Source: Cryoendolithus antarcticus (Eukaryota; Ascomycota; Dothideomycetes; Cladosporiales; Cladosporiaceae). Taken from it: DNA of 64,000 bases. Every line of letters begins with the position of its first letter. Positions within the stretch are counted from its first letter, which is position 1. This document shows, piece after piece, positions 31,264 to 41,768 of this stretch. Both the position numbers and the translations under genes were made by a program. Location of the stretch: contig NAJO01000017.1 of assembly GCA_002077065.1 (NCBI GenBank), positions 896,714 to 960,713 on the forward strand, read 5' to 3'. Below the pieces are notes generated by a model. The model saw only the letters and a list, made by a program, of their open reading frames with translations, was not told where the DNA came from and made no database searches.

Positions 31264-32677
31264 ATGCCCCAGGAACCTGGTAGCATCGGTGTTGGCAACG
31301 CGGATGCTTCCGGCAAAGCGGGCGTGCATGTCGGGAGTGCGTATCATCAGGGATACGGTATAGACGAGAAGCAATCGCATGGTCCAGTCAACGCGGTGTA
31401 TCACGTATCCTGTGCGTGGGATTGATCCTGTTGGGCATCGAATTCATTTGGATGCTAACGCCATCGCAGACCAGGGTGTTCATCACCACTACGCAGCTAG
31501 TGGCGCCGTCACGCCCGCGGCTCCCAGCTCACCTTTCGAGGCACCAGCACCGGCGCCGCGCAGAGAATGTTCGGCACCGCCAGCGCAGCCCAGCAAAGAT
31601 GCAAGTACCACGGCGGAAAACCCTGACCGGGCTGCCGTCCCATCCTCGGACATGAGCACTGTTAGGTTAAAGAGTCTGGACGAGGCGTTCGCCGATCATG
31701 CAAAGAGTCGTGACGCAGGGTTTCGTCCGGTGCCGACACCAGTGCCGAGATGTAAAGACATCGCGGCTCCAACTCCAAACGCCCTGGGCTCGTCAACCGA
31801 GCCCAAATCGGTGCTAAGTCTTGACGCAATAATCGAGAGAGCCACACTGACTGGGTGCAATGACACTAAATAAGCATCATATTCTGCACCCAGTGTCTCG
31901 ACCTCAAGTAGGAAGACCACGGAGACTCAACCGGCGACACGCAAGTCGCGAACCTGTTTGCAGAACATTGTTGACGCTCAAGCGGCACCATCGAAGCCTG
32001 GTATCGTGGAGACTAGTGCGACCTCAAGAGCCAACGAGGATCGGCCATCCAAGCGACCACGCACAGCGTCACGTCAGTACATGGACGAGTTTGGTCTTGA
32101 AACGTTCCGTGAATTAGAATCATGGTTCACAGTTGGCACTGATCCAAAGAGCAGCCCAGTGGCCCTCATGTCTACAAAACCGCCTGAGTTGTAGCAGCTT
32201 CCTGCTGATGCGCAGAAAGCGGCCTCGGCGCCCCGAGCTGGCCCGCATGTCGAATACAGCTTCCCTGAACCACATGCTAGCGTACAACTGCGAGCTGAGT
32301 TCAGGAAGTTTCGTGGGATGACTTCGTCGAAACCAAACATCTTCGCCGTTCCAGCCGAACCGAGACTACCCATGGCACCACCACCGCCTTTTGCTAGTAC
32401 CACAGTCTAAATTCGCAAGGATCTCGCCTTCGCGATCGAGTTGATGCGGATGTTTGGCCACTCGATGGTGTGTGATACCCGTGGTTCGTATCTCGTGATG
32501 GTCATCTGCTTCAAGGCGTGGCTAAGCAGCGCGCATAGTTGGGACAATGTACAGGCTATGATCTCTAGCGGCTTCAACACCATTGACGCAAGGGCTATCG
32601 CGAAGCGCGCAGAGGGCGTACATGGGGCAATATTCTTTGGCTATACCGCGGTAGACACCGACACAGATCCACGATGA
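31264..32677 (+). pseudogene. tandem-array unit E: full-length paralogue with three in-frame stops
   Basis: Exon 1 31264-31411 (148 nt) encodes SIGVGNADASGKAGVHVGSA and GPVNAVYHVS. A 58-nt intron with a GCTAAC branch site follows (31412-31469), then exon 2 from 31470 with QGVHHHYAASG. The exon-2 frame runs unchanged to 32677 but meets TAA at 31871, TAG at 32192 and TAA at 32408. Beyond them it still encodes FPEPHASVQLRAEFRKF and the best-kept module, MRMFGHSMVCDTRGSYL ... SWDNVQAMISSGFNTIDARA. The third stop lies in a block that is aligned and open in unit G, so it is a real lesion. As it stands, only a 183-aa N-terminal product could be made. No frameshift is needed, so the decay is young. 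Confidence 0.6.
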
Positions 32678-33377
32678 GGCTGCGTGACTATCACAGTGCG
32701 CACACTTGGGCATGTACGTGGAGCTCTTGATCGCGAAATTAGTCAATGAGTGGCCACTCGAGCTAGGGACACAGCACCTAACGGAATGCGTCCCTTTGAC
32801 CTCTTGCCCACAGTGGATCATCTGTCGATTGGGAGTAATCTAGAGTGCGGCGGATATTGACGGCGACTCTATTGCATATATGTATCCACAACTTCAATTT
32901 ACAGCTGTAGCCTAACATTTGCTGCCAACCAACTCCGAGTGTCGTCTTGCTGCACCTTTCACGCCAGAATATACGAGAAATTGAGTTGGACCAACGCTTA
33001 CGGTCCTGCATGTCATAACATAGATACCACGAAGGCCCTGTACGCGGAGGCCGATGCCGCATGGATTACGTGAGGTCATGCCACCCCCAAGCTGCAGGTA
33101 GCTAAAAGTGCATGCAGCCACAACCGATAGCAAATTGTACCAGTCAGCCTTCGTTCGTCGCGGAATTCAATGCCGGTTTATACTGACCTAGCGACTGTCT
33201 TGCCCGGGGCTCTACGCATAAATCTAGCCCTACACAAGTGACAGCCTGGTCTCGTTACGAGCAAGTCTAGCGTCTAGAGCCGTAGCTTCCCTGTCAGAGT
33301 CACCCGAATGTGCTGGTGGACGGGTCTTCTGCTGACGCTGGACATCGTCCTCTGCGATCCCGTGTACAATCTAGACA
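32678..33377. other. inter-unit spacer
   Basis: Between units E and F; no gene seen. Minus-strand ORFs of 70-100 codons overlap each other and lack features. Confidence 0.45.
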
Positions 33378-34162
33378 ATGTCTCGCAAGGCTGGCGGCAT
33401 TAATGTTGGAGACTTCGACGCTGCAGACGATTCATGGGTACACGTGGGGGATGAGTATCACGAAGTGCATTCGAGAATTGAGCGAGACTCATATGGATGG
33501 GTTACCAATCTCTATTAGATACAGAGTGAGTATCCCAAAGTAGCGGCTACAGTGATCGCCACTGACATAGGCTTCGCCTCGAGACCTTATGTGGGATCAG
33601 CCAGTGGGTCGATGACGCCCACACCACCTAGCACAACCTTGGTCTCATTAACTCCGGCACCGCAGAGACCACAGTCGTCGCCGCCCGGTAATTCCAATGC
33701 AGCGACGAAGGAAAGCAAGTCTCAAAGTCTCTGAACATGCAACCTCCAGAACCAGGATTGCAAGCTATCAGTCCAGCCTCAGTGGAGCCCGATATCGCAA
33801 CGACGACACCCAAAGTCAAATCATACGTTGGGCTCGCACCAAAGCACCCCGTACCTACACCGTTGGACATCTTCACAGATTTTACACAGAGGGGACTTGA
33901 CGACGCTGTAGATATCATGAAGTCGTACGGCCACTGGATGGTTTGCAAGCGCGAGAGGCAGGACCAGGGCTTCGTCCACATAATGCTGTTCTTCACATTC
34001 TGGAATGGACCATCGGAACATCCTGGTGTAGATGAGGGTCACGCCCTACGTCCTAGCGGGTTCGAGGATCTTGGCACAGAGAGGATCTCCAAGAGGGCTC
34101 GAGATGGGAGGTGGCGGATTGTTGTTGGCAAAATCCTGATGATGCGGAATGGTATGTCGTGA
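33378..34162 (+). pseudogene. tandem-array unit F: decayed paralogue
   Basis: Exon 1 (33378-33525, again 148 nt) encodes INVGDFDAADDSWVHVGDEY and YGWVTNLY, then a TAG at 33516-33518 where other units read HV or HI. A 45-nt intron (GTGAGT...CATAG) leads to exon 2 at 33571 with Ser/Pro/Thr-rich sequence. That frame ends at 33734, and the rest continues in another frame (33737-34162) with a diverged module: MKSYGHWMVCKRE, FVHIMLFFTFWNG, PSGFEDLGTERISKRA. A stop in the motif exon plus a frameshift make a functional full-length product unlikely. Confidence 0.55.
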
Positions 34163-34837
34163 GCAGGAGTAACTTATGAACCCGACTCATCCCATCCTCA
34201 AGAGTCGACTTCGCGCTTGGGGAGAAGTACAAGCTGATGCGCAGCGTACTTACGCCATGTGAGATTCAGCTCCATCCGTGTTGCTACATCTGGGTACTGT
34301 GCGAGCGACTTGACAAAGCGAAGCACATAGCGTGAAAGTCATGTTGGGTTTCGAAAGACACCTGTGTTGTAAAACTTTCATGTTAGATATGCACGATATG
34401 ATACCAGTAGAAGAGGTATTCAACATTCTCTTCTGGCATGACATGCAGCCAACTGTCATCTGTGCACGGGCTCCCTAATGACCCGTGTGAACTGCTACTC
34501 GACCCTTCGACTCGTCGGTAGGCTTGAGGCTAAAAGATGCTGATTTGCTTGAAGAGCTCCCGCCAGGTGTGGCTGTGCTGAAGCTGCGGACTTGATGAGC
34601 TGAAGCGAATTCTCGCGGTGAGTCCTTGGAGTTGTTACAATTTTTCATCACTGTATCCCACGCATTTCCTGCTTCACTATGGTATCTCCTTTCGCAGTCC
34701 TCAGCGTTAATGAAGTCGCGCATGATGCTCAAAAGTGATTCGCGAAGCCGGTTCCACCAAGGCGGCAGTGTCGAGCTCCACGAGATGCTGTGGAAACATT
34801 TGGCAGTGGTGATAGCGTAACATAGCGATTGCCAGCT
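34163..34837. other. inter-unit spacer
   Basis: Between units F and G. On the minus strand a frame open from about 34850 to 34475 reads protein-like (STLPPWWNRLRESLLSIMRD, CERRYHSEAGNAW), but it has no start context or family and partly mirrors exon 1 of unit G. It could be a remnant of another gene. Confidence 0.35.
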
Positions 34838-36240
34838 ATGCCAGAGGAGGCTGGCACCATCAACTTCAGCAGCTTAGATGCTGCTGGCCAAGCAAGCGTG
34901 CATGTTGGCAGTGAATACCGCCAGCGGTATGGCGTAGACGATAATAGCTGGTACGGCCGAGTGAACACGATCTACCACATTCACAGTACGTGGGCCGGTC
35001 ACATTCTCGCCTTGGATCTTTACTCACACGAGCACCTCGTTCTAGATCACTACTACAACGCTAGTGCTCCGAGCACGCCAGCGCCTTTTGACCCGCTCAC
35101 TACTCCGCCCTCGTCCGCTCCACGAGCGCGGCCAGCGCCGCTTCCTCAGTCCGAGTTGGAAAGTCCTATCTCGACGACTGCGCCCCGAAGTCGCTCCTCT
35201 ATGGGGGGAAGCAATGACATTGCGGCCTCGCAAGCTGGTGAAAGAACCCGAACAAGCGTCAGCGGGCTATCCGAAAGTTTAGCTAGCATCCTGCTCGACG
35301 GAGATCCAGATGTGGACGCCGTTGCTGCTCGCTCACGGCCCCGATACGAGAGAGCTCCCCAGGCTGCCGAGAACACAATCTATGACAGAGCGACTGCACC
35401 CAATACATCGACTAGCCTTCTGGCCAGCTTCAATAAAGATCCGAGTGGGAAGAGAAGTAGCGTCACATCTCAGGTACCGCCTTTCCCAAGTGATGTATAA
35501 CTTCAAATCCCACAGAATCCGTTAACACTGTATCCGCACAGACCGAGCGAACGCTACCGAACGACCCCGCTGATCTGAGTCACAATCAATACGAGCTGCC
35601 CAAGCGGCCAGAAACAGCACCGAGTCAGTATTGCGCAACGAACGATGGAGCTGCGCGCCGCCATTCTGAGAAGACAAACGGAAATGGCACCACGCCGAGC
35701 AGTGATCCCTGCATAGTCTCAGCAAGCACAGATCCCGAATTGCCATACGCCCATACATTAACATACAATTCAGCATCAAGCTCCGTGGAACTTTTCATGA
35801 ACCGTCCGGAACCCGCTATCAGCATTCAGCTCCGCCAGAAGTTTCGCAAACATGCGCAACCTTACATGGCATGCCTACACAGCACGAAGAAAAGTCTGGA
35901 AATCGAGCCTTCACCCATCATGACCACGTCTAAGGTGTGGGAACCCCAGGTTCTCGCTATTGCAGTAGAGTCGATGCGCAAATTTGGGCATTCGATGGTT
36001 TGCGACACGCTGGGTGCGTGCCCGGTCATAGTCCTTGTGCCCTACGCTTGGCCCAGGAGGGACTCTGGCTGGGACATCGGCCAGAGCTTGCTGGCGAGTG
36101 GCTTCGACGCCATTGATGCCAGGGCTATTGAACAGCGATTCAAAGGCCTGGAGCGGGCGATTACATTCAACTACATTGCTGCAGTGGACTTGCAGCGCGG
36201 CTCGATACCAGCTACTGGGCACCCGTCACAGCATCACTAG
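34838..36240 (+). CDS. tandem-array unit G: most complete paralogue
   Basis: Exons 34838-34985 (148 nt), 35046-35456 and 35516-36240 give 427 aa. Exon 1: INFSSLDAAGQASVHVGSEY and YGRVNTIYHIH; exon 2 opens NHYYNASAPS. Intron 1 (60 nt) is in frame without a stop. Intron 2 (35457-35515, donor GTAGCG) is inferred because it removes a TAA and restores the frame; if it is not spliced, the product ends at 35500. After a Ser/Pro-rich middle comes MNRPEPAISIQLRQKFRKH, aligned with unit E, and the module MRKFGHSMVCDTLGACPVIV ... SGWDIGQSLLASGFDAIDARA. The stop lies 29 nt inside the 3' end of the convergent dynein gene. No known domain recognised. Confidence 0.62.
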
Positions 36241-38297
36241 CCCCTTTCCCATGCCGCCCGACCCACTTGCTCATCCCCACCCACCTCTCGCTCTTCGTCT
36301 CCACCCCACCAAGCTCACTCCCAACCTCAAACACAGTCGTCACGCCATTCAACCCCCCAACAGCGACATGCTTTCCCTGCGTCTTCTCCCAAGCAAGCTT
36401 GTTCAAGCTGTTCAGCCCGTGCGCCTGACCCGCTGGATCGGCATGGTGGCTCGGCCTCGCGCTCGCGACCGGCAAGTCCGAGGAGGCGGCTAGGTCGTAG
36501 ATGTCTAGCAAACCGGAGCCGTCGACGCAGCCGAAGACACCGGGTTTGGTGGGCGACCATTTGGCGGAGTAGACGGAGTCTTGGCGTGGGATGATAAGGA
36601 GGGGTTCCTGCTCTTGCGCTTTTGCGGCGCCGGAAGCTGTAGCCGAGGGAGGAATGGCGCGCCAGACTTTCACTGTCCAGTCTAGACCGCAGCTTACGAA
36701 CAAGTCGCCGAGATCGACCTTGCCTTTACTCGGATGGAAGTCAATGCTCGTCACGGGCGCGGAGTGCGATGTATAGCTTAGCCGAGGATCGACGCCTGCT
36801 TTGGCGCCAGCACGGTCGTATCGATGGACTGGCAGGATTGAGCCCTGCTCTGTGCCGGCGAGGAAGTATGTTGGATCACTTGCGGGGAAGGCCATGCATA
36901 TCGGCGCTACATCGTCAGTTTTGTAGGCACTCGGGTTCGGAGCGCGGAGTTCGAGGAACTCTTGGGGTTGGGTGAGCATGTCTGGAGACCAGGCACAGAC
37001 CACACCATCGGTGCTGACTGTTAGGATGCTGCTTGCGTTTGGGGTACCGACTACGGCTAAGCTGTAGATTGGATGAGCATGCCCTGATCGTCCGCCTGTG
37101 AGTGGTGTGCGCTGGACTGGCTCGCCCGTGCGTTGATTACGGGCGCGAGTGTCCCAGAGGCAGAGCTGGCCGCTGTAGGTGCCACCAAGAATCAGCGATG
37201 GGTGATGAGGATGGAACATGCAGGAGAGAAGGTCTGATGTAGCAGTAAGACTGTATTCGGGTCGACCTTTGAGATGCATGTTCCAGACGTTTAGCAGTCC
37301 TCGCGGTGCGTGTGGAGAGGCTTGTGATTTGGTGTATGCTGTGCAGAGTAGTTCAGGGAACTTGGGGCTGAAGTCTATGTCACTGATCATGCGATTGCGG
37401 CCCATGGCTTCGGTGAGGTCGAATTGCGCGACCTCTTTGATGCGTCGTCCTTTGCGACCAGTGTATTCGTCCTCGTCCTCGCCGTTGGGCTGTCGTGATT
37501 GGAGTGCGTAATCTGCGAGTACATCATACTCCTCATCTAGTGCTCGCTCGATGACTTTGCTGCTCCGTTCGATGAAGTCCAGGAAGTCATTGCTATTCGT
37601 GACTGCATTCAACTCCTCGGGCTGCAAAGCTCGTAATGGAAAGCGTTCGCTCGTTGAGCTGACATCCTCGTCCAGCTGTAACGCACGTAGCTCCTCTTCA
37701 ATCTCCAGCCGCAGTTTCTGGCGTATGTTTTCCTCGTCCAATTCTCGCTCTCGATGGCTCAGCTTCCTTCGACGCCGTGACGGACTCTTCGCTGCATCTG
37801 ACTCATCACTGTTGTTACCAGAAGACTGCCGCGCCTCAGTCTGTACGCCCTTGCTGTATGTAATGTACTCTGGCTTCGTGTCCACAGGAACCTCATACAC
37901 AGTAGTAGGCGCAGTGAATGACAGCGCTTGCGTGTCTGTCGCGGCGTCCTGGTAGGTCCGTCTTGGCGCGTCAGCTTCATTGTCTTCGGCATCACTCACG
38001 CGTTTCTTGGGCGCTGGTGATGCAGATGCTGGACGGTCCACCAGAGATGAGATTAGGGAGTCGAGGTCGTCCGCTCGCCTTGGTACTCGAGATGGCGAGG
38101 GCGACGCTATCTATGTCATTAGTCAGTGAGCTGCTGCCATTGTATGTGTATTCGTAGTCACTCACTTGAGATGGGTCCAGACTTTGTCTACTGCTTGTGA
38201 ACTCTTTGGTGCGGATCTCTTTTTGCCGCTTCATCTCGGCCAACTTTGCCCTCTTCGCCAGCAGCTCATCCTTACGCGACTGAGACGAAGCCATCAT
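36212..38297 (-). CDS. cytoplasmic dynein intermediate chain (WD40)
   Basis: Exons 38297-38166 and 38110-36212 (55-nt intron, GTGAGT...CATAG) encode 676 aa. The N-terminal helix MMASSQSRKDELLAKRAKLA is the dynactin-binding (p150 glued) coiled coil typical of dynein IC. A Ser/acidic linker with ADDLDSLISSLVDRP follows, then seven WD40 blades, e.g. LLNVWNMHLKGRPEYSL, SGQLCLWDTRARNQRTG and FVSCGLDWTVKVWRA. The protein links dynein heavy chain to cargo and dynactin; in Aspergillus the orthologue (nudI) is needed for nuclear migration. The ATG at 38294 is equally possible. Divergent from ATP synthase subunit e. Confidence 0.92.
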
Positions 38298-38613
38298 GGT
38301 CAATTGAGTCCCCGGGTTCGGGATATTGGCAAATTTCTCAAGGATATCGCGTGCAAGTTGGCGTAGGTGAAGTCAACACGCTCGGGTTTAAGCTCATGTT
38401 AGCGTGACGACCCCTGCAGTTCTCGGGATACAGACAGGAACAGCTCCGGCCACCACCGCAAGAAACATTGAACTGCTTCCCATTGCTATATCCGGTACTC
38501 CCACCTTGCGCCGGACCCTAATTAAAACCTGGTCTCCACTCTCCTGATCACTCAGACTATCCTCCGTGCCATTGGACTTCCGCGACGCCCTCTGACCCGT
38601 CAACACTCCCCCA
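38298..38613. promoter_or_regulatory. divergent promoter region, dynein IC / ATP synthase e
   Basis: A 316-bp head-to-head gap between two conserved genes that must contain both promoters. I see no single motif that I would call. Confidence 0.4.
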
Positions 38614-39126
38614 ATGGCTTCTACCGGCGTGAACGTACGTCCCACCAATGCTACCCTCACAGCTATGCGCGAGCATGACGCAGGGGACAAAGGATAGAAC
38701 ATACTGACAGATGCTGATGTGCAGGTCCTCAGGTGGGGCGCTCTAGTCTTTGGCGTCTTCTACGGCTTCTCACACCAAACCGCAATCTCAACAAAGGACA
38801 AGCTCACAGCAGACAAGCACGAGTACGAGAGGAAGCAGAAGCTCATAGCTGATGCGAAGGCGGCGTGGCAGAGGAAGAATGCGCCATCGTCGGGTACAAG
38901 TCAAGGTACGTGTCACTTGCCAGAGTTCAACAAACTTGACTGGACATTGCAACGTTCTGCGATCAGGGATACAGTGTTTGTAGCGCACAGGGGGATAGCT
39001 ATGGAGTAGAAGACTTGTGTGTGATGCACGTTTGCTAACAGATGGCGCACAGAGTCACTGAGCTTGGATGACCCGAGGTTCGACATAGAAGCGTACATGA
39101 GGGATATTGCGGGCAAGAAGCTATAG
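38614..39126 (+). CDS. TIM11: mitochondrial ATP synthase subunit e
   Basis: Three exons, 38614-38634 (seven codons), 38725-38905 and 39053-39126, encode 91 aa. Spliced start: MASTGVNVLRWGALVFGVFY, a single membrane span with the GxxxG-like face used for dimerisation of F1Fo-ATP synthase, followed by a charged helix (KHEYERKQKLIADAKAAW) and the C-terminus SLDDPRFDIEAYMRDI. Subunit e sits in the inner mitochondrial membrane and shapes cristae. The tiny first exon and the 147-nt second intron would hide this gene from ORF scans. Confidence 0.88.
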
Positions 39127-39726
39127 ATGCTGCGCTGTTCGTGGCAGGTGTCAAGAGCCAGCCACCCCAAATTTCTTGGTGATAGCGTTCGAGGTCTCGA
39201 CAGAAGGATCCACGAGCTCGGGCACGCAGGAAAGTCGAATGCTGCATGAGAACCAGAAGGAGATTCTGGGAAACCTTGGAAATGCCTGTGGTGGAGCGGT
39301 ACATATGATGTATAACATTGCGGCAAATGAGATTGCACTGTGTGCGCCCCAATAGCGGTCTTTCGCTTGTGTTATGTTGCGTTGGCCAGCAGCGTGACCT
39401 GGCGCCGTACTGTGAGAGAATGTGGAATGCCTGAGGCATGTTGGCGAAATCGCCCGAGCTTTCGTCTAGTTCTCCAATCCTCCGTGTAACATACTCGACC
39501 GACATAGCAGTGTGGTGACCTCGTCAATCGCATCTGTGACCACCGGTTGCACTCCTGCGTGAAATAGTCCGCGATCGGAGTGCATTACAACAAGTTGGAT
39601 AGCATGCTTCCACCATCCGGCAGTTGATCGCGGCCGAAGGAAGTATACTTCAGCTAATTGCTCTATATTGTCATATGAACTCTTTGCTCTCACTCATATC
39701 GTTCCTCATCCCGGGATTTACACGTG
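39127..39726. other. intergenic
   Basis: Between subunit e and the esterase. Overlapping ORFs of 75-156 codons on the minus strand show no features. CACGTG lies directly before the esterase ATG (39721-39726). Confidence 0.5.
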
Positions 39727-41474
39727 ATGTCGACCTCTGAGTACTCACATCCTGCCATTGGCGACTTCACAGGAAACCGCCGAGACGGCATCTTGCAGTT
39801 CCTCGGCGTCCAATACGCAACATTGGCCGATCGATTCGCGCCGCCTGTCCTGAAACATTACCCAACGAAAACTGTAGTTGTGGACGCTACAAAGCACGGG
39901 TATGCCTCTCTCGCTGCTCCGCGTGCTACACACCGCGCTGATACTCAATGCCAGCCCACAAGTTAACCCAGGGGGTGCCGACTTCGAGTTCAAGCTCCTG
40001 CAGCAGTCCTTACCGTATGATGCCAGCAGTGTGACGACCTCTGAGACAGAATGTCTGAGCCTCAACCTTACGGTTCCCGTAGACTCGAATGGCAGGTCGG
40101 TAGATGAGAAGGTTCCTGTTTTCGTCTTTATTCACGGAGGAGGGTTCATGAACGGCAGTGCGAACTTCCCACAGTACGATCTCACTAGGTTGGTCAGACT
40201 GAGCGTGGAGAAAGGGATGCCGATGATTGGCGTTAGTGTCAAGTAAGCTTATGCTTTCTCCAACGGCACAGAATATACACTGATGAAAGAATGTAGCTAC
40301 CGGCTGGGTATAACGGGATTTCTGACGTCTAAGTCAATGCAAGCTGCAGGATACGAAGCCAACAATGGCCTCCGAGACCAACGTGCCGGTCTTCTGTGGC
40401 TCAAGCAGTACGTACACGCGTTCAACGGCGACCCCGAGAACATCACCCTAGTAGGCGAAAGCGCCGGTGCCGTGAGCGTCGCCTACCATCTGCATTCCAA
40501 GACGCCCTTGTTCAAGCGAGCCATGCTCATGTCGGGTACTACGCTTCTTATGCGTCCCCTACCGACAGCAGCTACTGAGGCGACTTACAGTAGAGCTGTA
40601 CAAGCACTGGGCTTCAGCGAGCTAAGTGCTTCCGAGACTGTAGCAAGACTATGCAATATGGATGGCCAGGAGATGCGTGGCAACTTGATGAAAGCAGGCG
40701 TCTTTGCGTTTCCATCGGTAGACGGCGAAATCGCTCCTTCGGAAGTGACGTGGACCAACGTAATGGATGGGAGCTTACCCTTGAAAGGTAGGGAGTGGTG
40801 CGAAGCTATCGTGATTGGTGACTGTGCTTTCGATGTACGTGTGATATCTCTCCGGTTTCGTCCATGTGCTGAAAGCTTTCTAGGGCAGCATAAATTCCCT
40901 TCGTCTAGGCCATCGAAAAACTGGGATCGACCAGTCATTTCATGACTTCATGTCGAAGTCACTCTCGGTCCTTATCAGTGCAAAGCTTTTCAGCGCATAT
41001 GATCTCCCTGCGAGTGATGATGAGGCCTTTGTGAATATCCTCGAAGTCAGCAATGACCTGCAATTCTATGCACCCACTGTCGCCTTCGCCAAGCTGCTTT
41101 CGAACGATGCAAAGGTCTACGTATACCGATATAACGAGCCTAACACGTGGCCTGGTACGTTCCAAGGCCGCACGACACATATCCACGACCTGGTCTTCCT
41201 TCTGCAGAACTTCAATGAGAAGCTCAGCGACAAGCAAAAGGACCTAGCTGTCGAATTCGCCTGTGATATTATACGGTTCGCCAATGGCGTGGAACCATGG
41301 AAAGCATATCAAGGAGAAGCAAAGCTTGCGAAAGTGCTGAAGGCTGGAGATGTCAAGGTAGTGGAGGATAAGCCAGCGCTGACTGAGCGGAGAAGCATCG
41401 TGTTTGAGATTGCTGACGAGACCGGGTGGGACGTATATGCCCAGGCTTTCTCGAAGTGGTTCAATGGCGCTTGA
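39727..41474 (+). CDS. type-B carboxylesterase/lipase family protein
   Basis: Four exons, 39727-39899, 39955-40242, 40297-40834 and 40884-41474, give 529 aa. Alpha/beta-hydrolase landmarks: oxyanion hole FIHGGGFMNG, nucleophile elbow VGESAGAVS, and a C-terminal THIHDLVFLLQNF segment with the likely catalytic histidine. NNGLRDQRAGLLWLKQYV is the family block before the nucleophile. The third acceptor was set at 40884 because it restores GDCAFDGSINSLRLGHRK; the next AG breaks the frame. No signal peptide, so probably intracellular; FSKWFNGA ends the protein. Substrate unknown. Related proteins hydrolyse xenobiotic and secondary-metabolite esters. Confidence 0.85.
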
Positions 41475-41768
41475 GGTTGGTATATCGTATCCAGTGCTCT
41501 GCTTGCGGCAGGCGCACCTTCCCTGAGCGTGACCATGGGACGTTCCTTCCTTCTGAGCTTCACTTTGCGGGCTTGGCAGGCGCTAACAGAGTTGTTCAAT
41601 GCCAGCCAGCTTTCACATTGATACTTATACTTTGTTTTACCTACAACAACGCTAGGCTTAAGGCCATATTAGTGTACATCGCCGCCGCCGAGCCGTCCTC
41701 GAGCATGGCGCCGCCTACACAAAGGTAGAGTACAATTTATTTCCGCTCCACCTTTGCCGGAGTTCTAC
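41475..41768. other. intergenic, possible upstream exon
   Basis: Between the esterase and the large low-complexity gene. An ATG at 41705 followed by AAAGGTAGAG could be a small first exon of the next gene, but the implied intron is under 40 nt, so I did not use it. Confidence 0.35.

Noticed and set aside
34475..34850. Minus-strand open frame with STLPPWWNRLRESLLSIM
   Set aside because: Reads protein-like but has no plausible start, partly mirrors exon 1 of unit G, and a second frame over the same bases is equally open; could be a remnant only.
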